64,000 nucleotides of DNA from Stomorhina lunata (Eukaryota; Arthropoda; Insecta; Diptera; Rhiniidae). Of the stretch, positions 1 through 10,454 are shown piece by piece. Position 1 is the stretch's first letter. Every line of letters starts with the position of its first letter. The notes under the pieces were generated by a model. It saw only the letters and a program-made list of their open reading frames with translations. It did no database searches and had not been told where the DNA came from. The stretch is from contig OW121741.1 of assembly GCA_933228675.1 (NCBI GenBank), positions 79,894,040 through 79,958,039 on the forward strand, given 5' to 3'. Made by a program: the position numbers and the translations under genes.

Positions 1-235
1 AATTTCTTTTCAATCCATCAATAAATGGATTTTTCGCGAATTTTTAAGAAAGCCGAACTTTGAAGGTTCATCAATCACTCTCCCGACCCCTCATGGACCA
101 ATATTTTTGAAATCAAATGAACTCGAATGCTCCTTGACTACCAAATTTCATTCAAATATCTCAAGTGGCTCAAAAGTTACAGAATTATTTCCAAAAAAAA
201 AGCATCCGTAAACCACTGTGCGTTTGTGGTATTTT

Positions 236-600
236 TGTTTTTTTGTATGAAAGCTTTAATCAAATATGAACCGATTCCTATAAATTTGATATACTAACCA
301 ATAGTTTCATAAAATTTCTATGCTATAAATTAAGTTGTCATATTTATTACAAATGAATTCAATATATTAGCATTAATGTGCTTCCCCGGGCGGGGTTATA
401 TGGGAGTTCTAACTAAATGTGAACCATTTTCAATACACAACTTTCTTATATTATCGAAAATACTTTTGCAGAATTTTGACCCTCTATCTCTTTTCGTTAA
501 GGCGCTTAGCGATTTTATCTGACGGACAGATAAGGAAATTACAAAAGGAATAACAATCTCATTACACCCCCCATTCTCTTTGATGGTGGGTATAAAAATT
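236..600 (-). mobile_element. Helentron-like non-autonomous repeat, partial copy
   Basis: Read on the minus strand, this stretch starts with TATACCCACCATC and a G-rich run, then a short 'GTCCGTC'-type section and the recurring phrases 'gaaccgattcctataaatttg' and 'gggcggggttatatgggag'. The same text in the same order occurs at 44.2-49.1 kb. It lacks the hairpin end seen there, so it is truncated. No coding capacity is seen. Assignment to Helentron/DINE-type elements rests on the family's hairpin plus ACTTGTT end and is an inference. Confidence 0.6.
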
Positions 601-604
601 ATTT

Positions 605-700
605 TGTAACAAACGATTTCAGGGCAGTTATATTTCGATTATCGAGTTCTAATATGACACAAAATCACGTAAGAAAAACATCTGTTTTTGTATGACCTTA
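605..700 (-). pseudogene. promoter relic of a lost third Kunitz inhibitor copy
   Basis: The segment 'gcagttatatttcgatt...gacacaaaatcacgtaa' closely matches the promoter-proximal DNA of the two Kunitz genes (about 5680-5730 and 10260-10310), including the GACACNAAATCACGTA core, in the same orientation. The position where the gene body would lie (below 600) is occupied by a Helentron-like repeat, and no Kunitz exon remains there. This looks like a leftover from a duplication whose coding part was deleted or replaced. An unrelated dispersed repeat sharing this stretch is the alternative. Confidence 0.4.
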
Positions 701-865
701 TTTAGAGTTTATTATTTTCCTATTGTATAAATATTTTTCCAATATTCCAAATCTTAAACATTTCTGGGAAAAATGTATAAAAAACTAAAAAGTGTATTTT
801 TTACAAAATCATTTTTGAATTTAGACTTTAAATTTCTTGAAGACTATACAAGGTACATTAATGAT

Positions 866-1694
866 CAGGGACCGAAAATAACTGTTATTTCCGAATTTTT
901 GATTAAAAAAGCAACCGCAAGGAAATGTCGGAAAATAAAACCAAGTATACCATTTTGATAGTCTTGGACAAAATTTTCATAAAATGCGATGACTTTTAAA
1001 AATCAGATTTTTATTTTTTAGAAAAAAAATAACAGTTATTTTTTGATTTTTATTTTTTTAAGCAAAAATAAAAGTTATTTTTTAACTTTTATATTTTCAA
1101 GCAAAAATAACAGTTAATTTTCACTTTTATTATTTCGATCATGAATAAAAGTTATTTTTTGACTTTTATTTTTTCGAGCAAAAATAAAAGATATTTTTTG
1201 ACTTTTATTTTTTCGAGCAGAAATAAAAGTTATTTTTTGACTTTTATGTTTTCGAGCAGAAATAAAAGTTATTTTTGTGTTTTCAACCCTAATTATGATT
1301 ACGAAACTCAACTCCATTAATTTTTGAGCATATGCAAATTATTTTCACTGAAAAATTATCTTTGTTTGACAAAAATTTTCAATAAATTTATCATGAATTT
1401 AAACAAAAGTAACTTTTATTTCTGCTCGAAAAAAATAAAGTCAAAAAATAACTTTTATTCATGCTCGAAATAATAAAAGTCAAAAATAACTGTTATTTTT
1501 GCTCGAAAAAATAAAAGTCAAAAAATAACTTTTATTTTTGCTTGAAAAAATAAAAGTCAAAAATAACTGTTATTTTTTATCGAAAAAATAAAAGTCAAAA
1601 AATAACTTTTATTTCTGCTCGAAAAAATAATAGTCAAAAAATAAGATTTATTTTCTGACTTTTGCGATAAAAGTTATAACAGTTACGGTCCCTG
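866..1694. mobile_element. hAT-like foldback element with tandem-repeat arms
   Basis: The element starts CAGGGACCG and ends CGGTCCCTG. The inverted identity continues inward (AATAACTGTTA against TAACAGTTA). It is flanked by a perfect 8-bp direct repeat TTAATGAT (858-865 and 1695-1702), the duplication length expected of hAT elements. Inside there is no transposase. There are instead head-to-head arrays of an AT-rich unit ('ataaaagttattttttgactttt' type) running one way over 1010-1280 and the other way over 1400-1660, so the transcript or single strand would fold into a long hairpin. Confidence 0.8.
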
Positions 1695-1859
1695 TTAATG
1701 ATTTTTTGCAGTAATAAAGTTTATTTCATTGTTTATATAAAACAATTTAAATAATTCAAAAAAATTAAACCCAATTGACCTTATTTTACAATTAAATTTA
1801 TGGTCTAGTGAAATTTGGTATTTTTTATAAAATCCAATGTTCTAGATTTGTTTATGAAT

Positions 1860-3420
1860 TTATATTCTTCTTCTTCTGTTATCCTTGACTCCCAGTGGAG
1901 CATAAGGCCTCAACCATCCTTTTATATCGAACTCTATTGCGAGATGTTAGGCATACATCATTCCATGAATAGTTTGCTGCTTTTAACTCCGCTTCAATTG
2001 ACCTTCTCCACGTTCTAGCAGATGCACCAACACGACGGCCGCTTCCTTGTGGACTCCAACGAAGCGCTTGTCGAGCAATGTTGGTATTTGGCCTTCGAAG
2101 TGTGTGGCCTATCCACCGCCATTTCCGTTGACATACCTCTATAGAAGAAGGGATTTGGTTGTAGCGTTTAGTAGATCTTCATTTCTTATGCGATTTGGCC
2201 ACCACATATTTACGATTTGCCGCAAGCATTTGTTTGCAAAGGTTTGTAGGCGCTTATCGATGGCATTTGTGCCTTTCCAACTTTCGCAGCCATAATGCAA
2301 GATGGACTTGACATTCGAGTTATATATTCGTAACTTAGTTGTTGTTGATATTTGCCGAGATTTCCTAATAGCTCGGAGAATGCCGAATGCTGATTTTGCC
2401 TTATTAATACGCGATTCAATATCCTCGTCGGCGCCACCTTTTGTAGATACCAAACTACCAAGATAATTAAAGGTACCTACACATCCAATAACCTCGTTAT
2501 TCATATTGATGTGTGGCGACGGGTTTGCGCCATAGCCTCCAGGCATAATCTTTGTCTTGGAGATATTGATTTCCAGCCCAGCTGCCCGAGATTCAATAGT
2601 AATATCGCTAGTGTTTTCTTGAAGGTGACCTAGGCTTTGGCTTAGAAGGCATACGTCATCGGCGTATTCCAAGTCCTCGAGTTGTTTAAAGGGTATCCAT
2701 TGGATACCACGTCTACCATTCAGTGCCGTGCGCATTATATTGTCGATGACAAGGATAAAAAGTATGGGTGATAAGATACATCCTTGTCTTACTTCAGTAG
2801 TTACTTCGAACGGATTAGACAATTTACCTTTATGTAAAACCCGGCATTTAAAGTCCACGTACATTGCCCGAATTAATAGATAGCTCCTGTTGACACTGTC
2901 GAAGGCCTTTATAAAGTCGATAAACGCTAGGTAAATGGGTGTGCGGAATTCATTACATTGCTCCAGTACTATTCTTACTGTGTTGATAAGATCAACACAA
3001 GATCTATTCTCTCGGAACCCAAACTGATTTTCGCGTAGTGTTTTAGAAACTGCGTTAGATGTTCTATTCAAAATCACTCGACTTAGTATTTTGCTCGGTA
3101 TTGGAAGAAGTGTTATTCCCCTGTAGTTATTGCAGTCTTTGGAGTCACCCTTTTTTGGTATTTTCACTAGTATAAATTCATTTCAGGAGGTTGGCAGAGC
3201 TTTTTCTTCCCATATTTTACGCACAAATGGGTGCTACAATCTCGCCGATAGTTTAACGTCATTTGTCATTGCCCGGGGCCTTGTTACATTTAAGGCTTTT
3301 AATTGCATTCTTCACTTCTTGTAATGTTGGTGGGCTGTCTAAAATTCCATTGAATAAACAGTCATGGTTGGTTTCGTTTTGCACTTCTTTCAGTGCTTCT
3401 AACCCAATAGGAAAGAGAAC
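1860..3420 (-). pseudogene. LINE reverse transcriptase, RTE-like APE clade, degraded
   Basis: The minus strand encodes a non-LTR retrotransposon reverse transcriptase. An open stretch runs from 3167 to 2139, and remains in other frames extend to about 3420 upstream and 1860 downstream. Readable blocks in order are the fingers motif with KIPKKGDSKDCNNYRGITLLP, then NQFGFRENRSCVDLI, FIDFIKAFDSV, RQGCILSPILF, the catalytic LEYADDVCLLS, then FNYLGSLVS, and a C-terminal HTLRR...RSIEAELK tail after a frameshift near 2140. The YADD active site is intact, but the frame is broken at both ends and the endonuclease is absent, so this is a dead fragment. The clade call is by resemblance to RTE-like elements and is not certain. 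Confidence 0.85.
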
Positions 3421-4144
3421 ATATGGGGCTTTGTAACTGCATTTCAGAAAGATGCAAAATCGGCCCGACTTTTTTGTAATATGTTCGAAAACAAATTTCG
3501 ATCAATGCTGTACGTAGAGTGAATATTTTACTGACTTCAAATTTGGTTTAAAACCATCCCATTCTCCACGAACATATAATAAAACATTAACATTTAGTAA
3601 AAACCTTTTTAATAAAACGTAACAAATTAATACCATCTTTTCGAGAAAAAAAAATTCAAATTTTCGATCAGTGAAAAATATTTGACTTTGGAAATTTTTC
3701 AACACAAGACGGTTTTAGGTATTTAAAAACGGGTAACAAAGTTTTATTTCGTAAAATCTTGGCTATATGTCAGTATTTTTTTGAGAATTATCGATTAAAT
3801 ATTGAAGGCATAATCGTACAAGAACTGAAAAAAGTCGATGAGAAAATGAGTTTTTTAATTTTTGAACTGAAATAACTTTAAGCCCTTAACAGTTATTATA
3901 GTGAAATAAGCTTGTTTTTTCTTCGTTTCTTCAAGCTCATTCCAAAATCTAAAAAATCAACCATATTGGATAATAATTGAAAAATCTACACTGTCCAAAA
4001 ACTTTTTTAGGTGAGTTGGTCTAATTTAACGCATAATAATACACCCTCTGTAAAAACAGGGTAACCATAAATCCAAAATTTAAAAAGCTTCGGTCCTCCT
4101 CAACAATTCTCTCATACATACTGATGCAATCAGACTTACAATTT
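3421..4144. other. AT-rich spacer, no gene seen
   Basis: No open frame, repeat edge or RNA signature could be recognised between the LINE fragment and the Kunitz duplication. Short frames here lack any domain resemblance. Confidence 0.5.
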
Positions 4145-5300
4145 ACACGTACCGCATCCGCCCACAAAGTGTTAAATTTTTTTGTATGGGAAAAATGTGA
4201 ATACTTTCGTTTAACCTAAAGTTTACCACTAAGAATTAAAATATTTAAAACAAAATTAACGGAATATAAAAAAAAAATAAAGTAGCTTTATTTTAAGTCA
4301 TCTCAATTAAAAATCCATGAAATAGTTTCGGAGTTATTGCAATTTTTTCTCAAAAATTTGTGTCATTGATGACACGCCTAGGGATATGCAGCTAAAAATT
4401 TAGGATAAATAAATTTCAAAGCAAGACATAATTTACAATTTTATGACCTGTAAGTACAAAATAGTTGAGTTTTGTTAAAATATAACCGAAATTTTTAAGT
4501 TTTTTTTTTTTCATATTAAAAATTTTTCCTTTTTTCTCAGGCCGGTTTCAAAAATCATTTTTTAATTTTTTGCAAATTTTGTTCAACAAATATTACAAAT
4601 AATAAATTTGCTTTCTGGTATCATAAAACAAACAATTGAACACAAAAATAATAAAAAGAACGAGGTCAATATCTTGGACCGTTTCGCCGTACCTGAGATT
4701 TAAAATCGTAGAATTTCGAGAAATTGTGAAATTCTTGTAATAAATTGAGTGTATGCTTGTTTAATTGTATCAATGTTCAACATTAATAAAAGAAATAGTG
4801 AATATTTTTTCCAAGACTATATAGAATGTACAAGACATTGTTTTTTTAATATTGGGAAAGTTTAACCCTTTCTTCCCCGGGATCAAAGGTCGTAATTTGA
4901 AGTTTATCATTTTTTTATAGAAAAATGAGAGAATATTAATAATTTATTATCAAATTTTGTTAGAAATGCAAAAATATGTTAATTTTTATTAACAATAAGT
5001 CTTTTTATTAAAAAATATATATTAACTCTTAATAGATATGGGGACTAAAATGACCCTATATTATAGTTGAACAATGTTACTCAAAAAGTTGAATTTTGTG
5101 AACTAATTTTATTTATTTTTTTCCATTTTTAGGTCGTCATGAATTTTTGAAGTTACTTAAAACAAAAGAAAAAATGTTCTAAAACAAGAATGCCAAACTT
5201 TACTACAGGAACGTCATTTGTCCAATTTAATATTTTTTTTATTTACGAATTTCGTCCTTCTTAAAACTAATTTAAACTAGACAATTTCTCATTTTTTAAA

Positions 5301-5608
5301 TTATGACACACATGTACTTTCACATTCTTGCAGGGTTTGGAAATTATTTCCATTTCCTTGACAACCGCCATAGAAGAATGCTACGCATTTGTTCTGTTGA
5401 GTATTGAAATAATATCGCGGAATTTTAGCCTTACATGGACCAATTGTCATAGGTTCCAAGCAAACTGAAAATAGCACATTTTAATCAATTATAAGGAGAT
5501 AGATTTTTTTTAAATATAATTACCTGGATTTGAAGCCTCTACAGTGCCATCCAAAGTTATAGCCAATATCAAGCAGCTGACGATTAATAGAGCACCCAAC
5601 GATTTCAT
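5301..5608 (-). CDS. secreted Kunitz/BPTI serine protease inhibitor, copy 1
   Basis: Two exons, 5608-5524 and 5464-5301, are separated by a 59-nt GT-AG intron with a phase 1 junction and encode 82 residues. Residues 1 to about 25 (MKSLGALLIVSCLILAIT...) form a signal peptide. The rest is a single Kunitz domain with exact canonical cysteine spacing C-x8-C-x15-C-x7-C-x12-C-x3-C. The residue after the second cysteine, the P1 position that enters the protease active site, is lysine (GPCKA), which predicts inhibition of trypsin-like enzymes. The YGG-C segment between the third and fourth cysteines is typical of the family. The protein should be exported. Fly single-domain Kunitz proteins occur in accessory gland, haemolymph and saliva, but tissue cannot be told from sequence. 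A TATA box lies about 40 bp upstream of the ATG. The gene is intact and has a diverged twin at 9875-10191. Confidence 0.9.
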
Positions 5609-5647
5609 AGTTACAAGATTTCTAATGTTCTACGGTAAAATATTAGA

Positions 5648-5655
5648 CTTATATA
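5648..5655 (-). promoter_or_regulatory. TATA box of Kunitz gene 1
   Basis: TATATAAG on the minus strand lies about 40 bp before the ATG, implying a very short 5' leader. The equivalent TATATAA is kept upstream of copy 2. Farther upstream, the GACACGAAATCACGTA block (about 5705-5725) is also conserved and may hold regulatory sites. Confidence 0.6.
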
Positions 5656-5864
5656 CCAAACAAGTTGTACTAAAACAGATATATTTCGTTTTTTAAGTTC
5701 ACTTTTGACACGAAATCACGTAGCGTTTTAAATTTTCGAGGACGCGTTTGCTAAGAAATAATCGAACTCAATTAGTCCGTAGACTTTAGAAAACAAAAAT
5801 ATTTATGTAAAAAAACTTTTTATATTACATATTTAGAATATGTTAAGGTCAAAAGTCGAGCTTT

Positions 5865-6420
5865 TTTAGAATTTCATGCGCTTTGGTCTTGTGTGCATAC
5901 CCTCCAATTTCGTGGGTCAAGCTTTGAAGGATTGTCCTCTACTTGGTCTTTTCACCGAAGTTACGGACGTCCTCTTTTACGCGTTTCCTCAGGATCATTT
6001 TCGAACACTTTTCTTGCTGGAGTATTTTCGTTCATTCTCACAACATGTCCTAGCCAAAGCAGCCGCTGCTGTTTAACCCCTTATGGAGAAATAACGTGTG
6101 CCGCCCGCAAACATTTTCTGTGCCAAATTCGAAATTGACGGGCTTTGCCCGCCGCATATTTAAATGTTTCAAAAGCAGTAGTAATAGATTAAAATGTTTC
6201 TTCGAAATTAAATCGTGTCGCAAGGGGTTAATGCGTTTTACTATGGAGATGTCATGGTGATAACTCATACAACTCATGGTTCATTCAATGTCGATATTCA
6301 TTGCGGAAGCAAACTGGTCAAAAGATTTTTTGTAAAATCTTTCTCACATAAACTCCAAGATTAGCTTAATCATCCATGATTCACCATAACACGGGTAGTA
6401 TAAGCTTTAACACGGGTAGT
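5865..6420 (-). pseudogene. RTE-like LINE 3' end, relic interrupted by a MITE
   Basis: Minus-strand reading of 6070-5865 gives the tail of an RTE-like LINE ORF (LGHVVRMNENTPARKVFEN...RKRGRP-like text), with the frame broken and no catalytic part. It continues on the far side of the MITE (6232-6420, 'tactatggagatgtcatgg'). A matching relic without the MITE lies at 10455-10745, so the LINE fragment predates the segmental duplication. Confidence 0.6.
6077..6227. mobile_element. TTAA-flanked MITE (piggyBac-like), 151 bp
   Basis: The ends CCCCTT...AAGGGG are inverted, and TTAA stands directly on both sides (6073-6076 and 6228-6231). The duplicated segment at 10608-10611 has a single TTAA in the matching place ('ctgTTTAAtgcattgtactatg'), the empty site. 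TTAA duplication is the hallmark of piggyBac-type transposition. No ORF is present. Confidence 0.75.
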
Positions 6421-6429
6421 ATAAGCTTT

Positions 6430-6629
6430 ATTTCTTAGCTAACTTGGATAAAAAGCAACGGTTTTGATTGGTTATAACTTGGTAAGCCCAGACTTATCTT
6501 GGTACATCCTTCATCTCAACCGTGGACACTGACCTCCTCGTGGTATCACCCTGGTAACTACGCAAAAACCCGTTAATGTAGTGAGTTAACATGTGCCTCA
6601 AGTTCCTCACATAAGAACGATAAATCAAG
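6430..6629 (+). repeat. dispersed repeat, left part (related to 42220-42460)
   Basis: The text 'gtggacactgacctcctcgtggtatcaccc...taatgtagtgagttaacatgtgcc' recurs at about 42300-42400 with small changes. Its continuation ('aaatatgggctaggacgtcgg', 7438-7500) lies on the far side of the Helentron-like insertion. It resembles untranslated LINE or composite repeat sequence. No coding signal is seen. Confidence 0.55.
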
Positions 6630-7440
6630 TAAGAAAGTGCTATAGTCGGGCAAGCCCGACCATACGATACCCTTCACCACTATGGTAAAAGGTGTTCTTT
6701 TCCTTGTATAAAGACAAATATTTGCTAAATTTTTCCATCATACAAACATTTTCTCAAAACTTATATATTTAAGCTGTTTTTGTCATTTTGACTTATATGG
6801 GGGCTAGGGTCAAATGTGGACCGATTATCTTGAAATTTACAAATTTATTACAGTAATACAAAAACTACGTATGCGAAAAACAAACTCAAAATTCTCATTA
6901 TCTTCAGATTTATGAGCCTTTTTTTTTATTGGTTTTCGTCTCATTTAGTGCGTTTTGACAGAAGAGTTTGTATGGGAGCTATGGCCAAATGTTGACCGAT
7001 TTCAACGAAATTTGGTACAGTGATTTATGTTTACATAAGGAGTATTTGTTTTAAATTTCAATAAAAAATATTTATATTTTTGGCCAATATATCAATTCCG
7101 GGAAGTGGGACCTATGGGAGGTACCATAAATGATGGACCGATTTTGACGAATTTCAATAGCCATGGTCCCACTATCAAAAAAGATCTGTGCCAAATTTCA
7201 TCAAATTATCTTTAGAATTGCGATCTGTAGTTTGATTCCAAGGTTTACATGGGGGTCCAGCCAGCCGTCCAGCCAGCCAGACGGACGGACGAGCGGACGG
7301 ACATCGCTAAATCGACTCAGAAAGTGATTCTATGCCTATTGGTATACTAAAAGGTGGGTCTAAAACAAATATTTCTATGCGTTACATACATCAGCACAAA
7401 CTTATAATACCCTTTCCACCTATGGTGGTAAAGGGTATAA
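6630..7440 (-). mobile_element. Helentron-like non-autonomous element, full copy
   Basis: Begins CAAGTAAGAAAGTGCTATAGTC followed by the hairpin AGTCGGGCAAGCCCGAC and GATACCCTTCACCA. It ends with CCACCTATGGTGGTAAAGGGTAT. The interior holds the phrases 'gggagctatggccaaatgttgaccgat', 'gggaagtgggacctatgggag' and 'gacggacgagcggacggac'. The related locus at 42400 lacks it ('aagaatgatagaaatatggg'), which fixes both edges. By convention the hairpin with ACTTG is the 3' end, so the element points to the minus strand. It has no ORF. The Helentron/DINE assignment is inferred from end structure. Confidence 0.65.
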
Positions 7441-8455
7441 ATATGGGCTAGGACGTCGGACTAGCAACTCACTCCTGAAAAAAACAATTACTATAAAAAA
7501 GCAGCATCAGATCTCCACACCATAAAGCCACATTAGGGTACACCTTATTTTACGAAAGTGTGAAATTGAACCATAACCCCCCCCAGAAATGTTTACGTAA
7601 CATAAAAGTAGGCTGTGGAAATTTTTTTGTCAAATTTTCCTAAGTTAAACACGTGCCGCATCCGCTCACAGAAAAGATAAGCTTTTCTGTATGGAAAAAA
7701 CCACTAAAAATTAAAATATTAAAATAAGTTTAATATAAAATATAAAAATCGAGTAGCTTTATTTTAAGTTACCAACATTAAAAATCCATGAAGTAGTTTC
7801 GGAGTTATTTGCAATATTTCCCCGAAAATTCGTGTACTTAGCGTCACGCCTGAGGATATTCAGTCAAAAATTAAATCAATTTCAAAGTAGGACATGATTT
7901 ACAATTCTATGACCTATAAGTACTAAATAGTTGAGTTTTGTTAAAATATAACTTAAATTTATTAGTTTTTTTCATATTTAAAAATTATACTTTTTTCTCA
8001 GGCCGGTTTCAAAAATCATTTTTTAATTTTTTGCAAATTTTGTTCAACAAATATTACAATTAATAAATTTGCTTTCCGGTATCATAAAACAAGCAATTGA
8101 AAGAAAAAATAATGAAAAGAACGAGGTCAATATCTTGAATCGTTTCGCCGTACCTACGATTTGAAATCGTAGAATTTCGCGAAAATGTGAAATTCTTGTA
8201 ATAAATTGAGTGTATGCTTGTTTAATTGTACCAATGTTTGACATTATTTAAAGTAAAAGTATATAATTTTACTTAGACTATAAAGAATGTACATGGCATT
8301 GTTTTTTTTTAATACTGGGAAATTTAACCCTTTCTTTCCCCGGGGTCAAAGGTCAGAATTTGAAGTTTTTTTTATTTTTTATAGGAAAATGAGGGAATAT
8401 CTATAATTTATTACCAAATTTCGTTAGAAATGCAAAATATAATAATTTTTATTAA

Positions 8456-8765
8456 CACGTTCCCAGCCAAGCTGTTTTTCACTAGGTGTCATTTCTACGA
8501 CGCGTGTACCGAAAACAGTACACGGTAAGCGCTTTAATAATTTTGTATAAATTCTTATTTTTTTTGTTTTTGAGAGAATTTCTATTATTTGCGTGTAACG
8601 TTATCAGTACACGATGCAAAAATTCCTCTAAACATCACTAAATAACATTAAATAATCATAACGGGAATGAAAATTTAGAGAAAAAAATATAATTAAAAAA
8701 AAAAACGTTGGCGTAAAAATGAAGCTACGCGTGTACTGTTTTGGGTACACGCGGCAGGGAACGTG
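8456..8765. mobile_element. TTAA-flanked MITE, 310 bp, CACGTTCCC ends
   Basis: Inverted ends CACGTTCCC(A/T)GCC are flanked by TTAA at 8452-8455 and 8766-8769. Copy 1 of the duplication reads 'tttttaTTAAcaataagtc' here (about 4990) with one TTAA, the empty site. A subterminal inverted pair (GTGTACCGAAAACAGTACAC against GTGTACTGTTTTGGGTACAC) lies inside each end. No ORF is present. It is piggyBac-like by target duplication. Confidence 0.8.
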
Positions 8766-8935
8766 TTAACACTTAGTCTTAAAAACGAAAAATAAATATT
8801 ATCCCTTAACAGACATGGGGACTAAAATGACCCTATATTATAGTTAATCAATGTTACTCAAAAAGTTGAATTTTGTAAACTAGTGTTATTTATTTATATT
8901 TTTAGGTCGTCATGAATTTTTGAAGTTATTTAAAA

Positions 8936-9738
8936 CAAGTAAGAAAGTGATATAGTCGGTCAAGACCGACCATACGACACCCTTCACCACTAAGGTCAAA
9001 GGTGATCTTTTTCCTGTATAAAGACAAATATTTGCTAAATTTTACCATCATACAAAAATATTCTCAAAACATTTTCATTTAAGCTGTTTCCGCCATTTGG
9101 ACTTATATGAGAGCTAGGGTCAAATGTGGACCGATTATCTCGAAATTTGGCAAAGTGATTACAGTTGTTACAAAAATTATGTATGCAAGAAATTAATTTA
9201 AAATTCTCATTATCTTCGGATTTACGAAGGTTTTAGTAAATTTTGTCTCATTTAGTGCGTTTTTAGAAAAGAGTTTGTATGGGAGCTATGGTCAAATGTG
9301 GACCGATTTTAAAGAAATTTGGAACAGTTATTTAAGTTTACATAAGCAGTTTTTGTTTTAAATTTCATGAAAATATTGATTTTTGTGGGCAATATATCAG
9401 TTCCGGGAAGTGGGACCTATGGGAGGTACCATAAGTAATGGACCGATTTTGACGAATTTCAATAGCCATGGTCCCATTATCAAAAAAATGATCTATGCCA
9501 AATTTTAAATTATCAATTTCAAATTATCTTTAGAACTGCGACCTGTAGTTTGATTACAAGGTTTACAAGGGGGTCCAGCCAGCCAGCTAGACGGACGGAC
9601 ATCGCTAAATCGACTTAGAAAGTGATTCTAAGCCTATTGGAATACTAAAAGATGGGTCTAAGACAAATATTTCTATGCGTTACATACATCAGCTCAAATT
9701 TATAATACCCTTTCCACCTATGCTGGTGAAGGGTATAC
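8936..9738 (-). mobile_element. Helentron-like element inserted in duplication copy 2
   Basis: Same family as 6630-7440: AAGTAAGAAAGTGATATAGTCGG and the TCGGTCAAGACCGA hairpin at one end, 'ccacctatgctggtgaagggtata' at the other. Copy 1 of the duplication has 'acttaaaacaaaagaaaaaatgttct' at the matching place, so this copy arrived after the duplication. The hairpin stem is conserved by paired changes relative to 6630. Confidence 0.65.
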
Positions 9739-9874
9739 AAATGTTCTGAGACAAGAATGACAAACTTTACTACAGGAACGTTATTTCTCAATTTTTATAT
9801 TATTTATTTACAGATTTAGTTCTTCTTAAAACTATTTTAAATTAGACAATTTCTGAATATATTTTTTTCAATTA

Positions 9875-10191
9875 TCATGCACATGTACTTTTACATTCTT
9901 TCAGGGTTTGGAAATTATTTCCATTTTCTAGACAACCGCCAAACAAGAATACTACGCATTTGTTTTGTTGTGTCTTGTAATAATATCTCGGAATTTTACC
10001 ATGACATGGACCAATATCCCTAGGTTCCAAGCAAACTGAAAATAGTTCATAATAAGCAATTATAAGCAGATATATTTTTTTTTTAATTTTTTATAAATAT
10101 AATTACCTGGATTTAAAGCATCTACAGGGCAATTTAATGTTATAGCCAGTATCAAGCAGCTGACGATTAATAGAGCAACAGATGATTTCAT
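9875..10191 (-). CDS. secreted Kunitz/BPTI protease inhibitor, copy 2 (His at P1)
   Basis: Exons 10191-10107 and 10035-9875 have the same phase 1 intron as copy 1 and give 81 residues. A signal peptide (MKSSVALLIVSCLILAIT) is followed by one Kunitz domain with all six cysteines at canonical spacing. Unlike copy 1, the residue after the second cysteine is histidine (GPCHGK), an unusual P1 that should weaken or redirect trypsin inhibition. An extra cysteine sits near the end of the signal region (LNCPVDA), where it may be removed with the signal peptide. GG-C between the third and fourth cysteines is retained, but YGG has become FGG. The frame is open and splice sites are good, so the gene may be functional but divergent. 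Tissue and target are unknown. Confidence 0.88.
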
Positions 10192-10232
10192 AGTTACAAG
10201 ATTTCTAATATTTTACTGTAAAATTATAGGCA

Positions 10233-10239
10233 TTATATA
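10233..10239 (-). promoter_or_regulatory. TATA box of Kunitz gene 2
   Basis: TATATAA on the minus strand lies about 42 bp upstream of the ATG, aligned with the TATATAAG of copy 1. The upstream AAATCACGTAACG block (about 10285-10305) is also shared. Confidence 0.55.
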
Positions 10240-10454
10240 CCAAACAAGTTGTAGTAAAACAGTTATATTTTGATTTTCAAGTTCATTTGTGACAAGAAAT
10301 CACGTAACGTTTTAAATTTTCGAGGACGCATATGGTAAGAAATGATAGTTCTTAATTAGTCCGTTGACTTGAAAAAAGCTATTTGCTTTAGAAAACAATG
10401 TTTATATAAATTATATAAAATATTTAAATAAAAAGAACTTCTGTTTTTATATTA

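Larger units (their letters stand above)
4145..6420. repeat. segmental duplication, copy 1 (Kunitz gene 1)
   Basis: From 'acgtaccgcatccgcccaca' onward this block can be aligned by eye with 7650-10745. Shared landmarks in order are the CCGCATCCGC start, 'cgtttcgccgtacct', 'cccggg-tcaaaggtc', 'ggggactaaaatgaccc', the two-exon Kunitz gene, its promoter, and the 3' end of an RTE-like LINE followed by 'aacacgggta'. Copy 1 carries one private insertion, a MITE at 6077-6227. Confidence 0.8.

Noticed and set aside
1114..1317. 67-residue frame with repeated ARKNKSQK
   Set aside because: Product of the tandem arm of the hAT-like foldback element.
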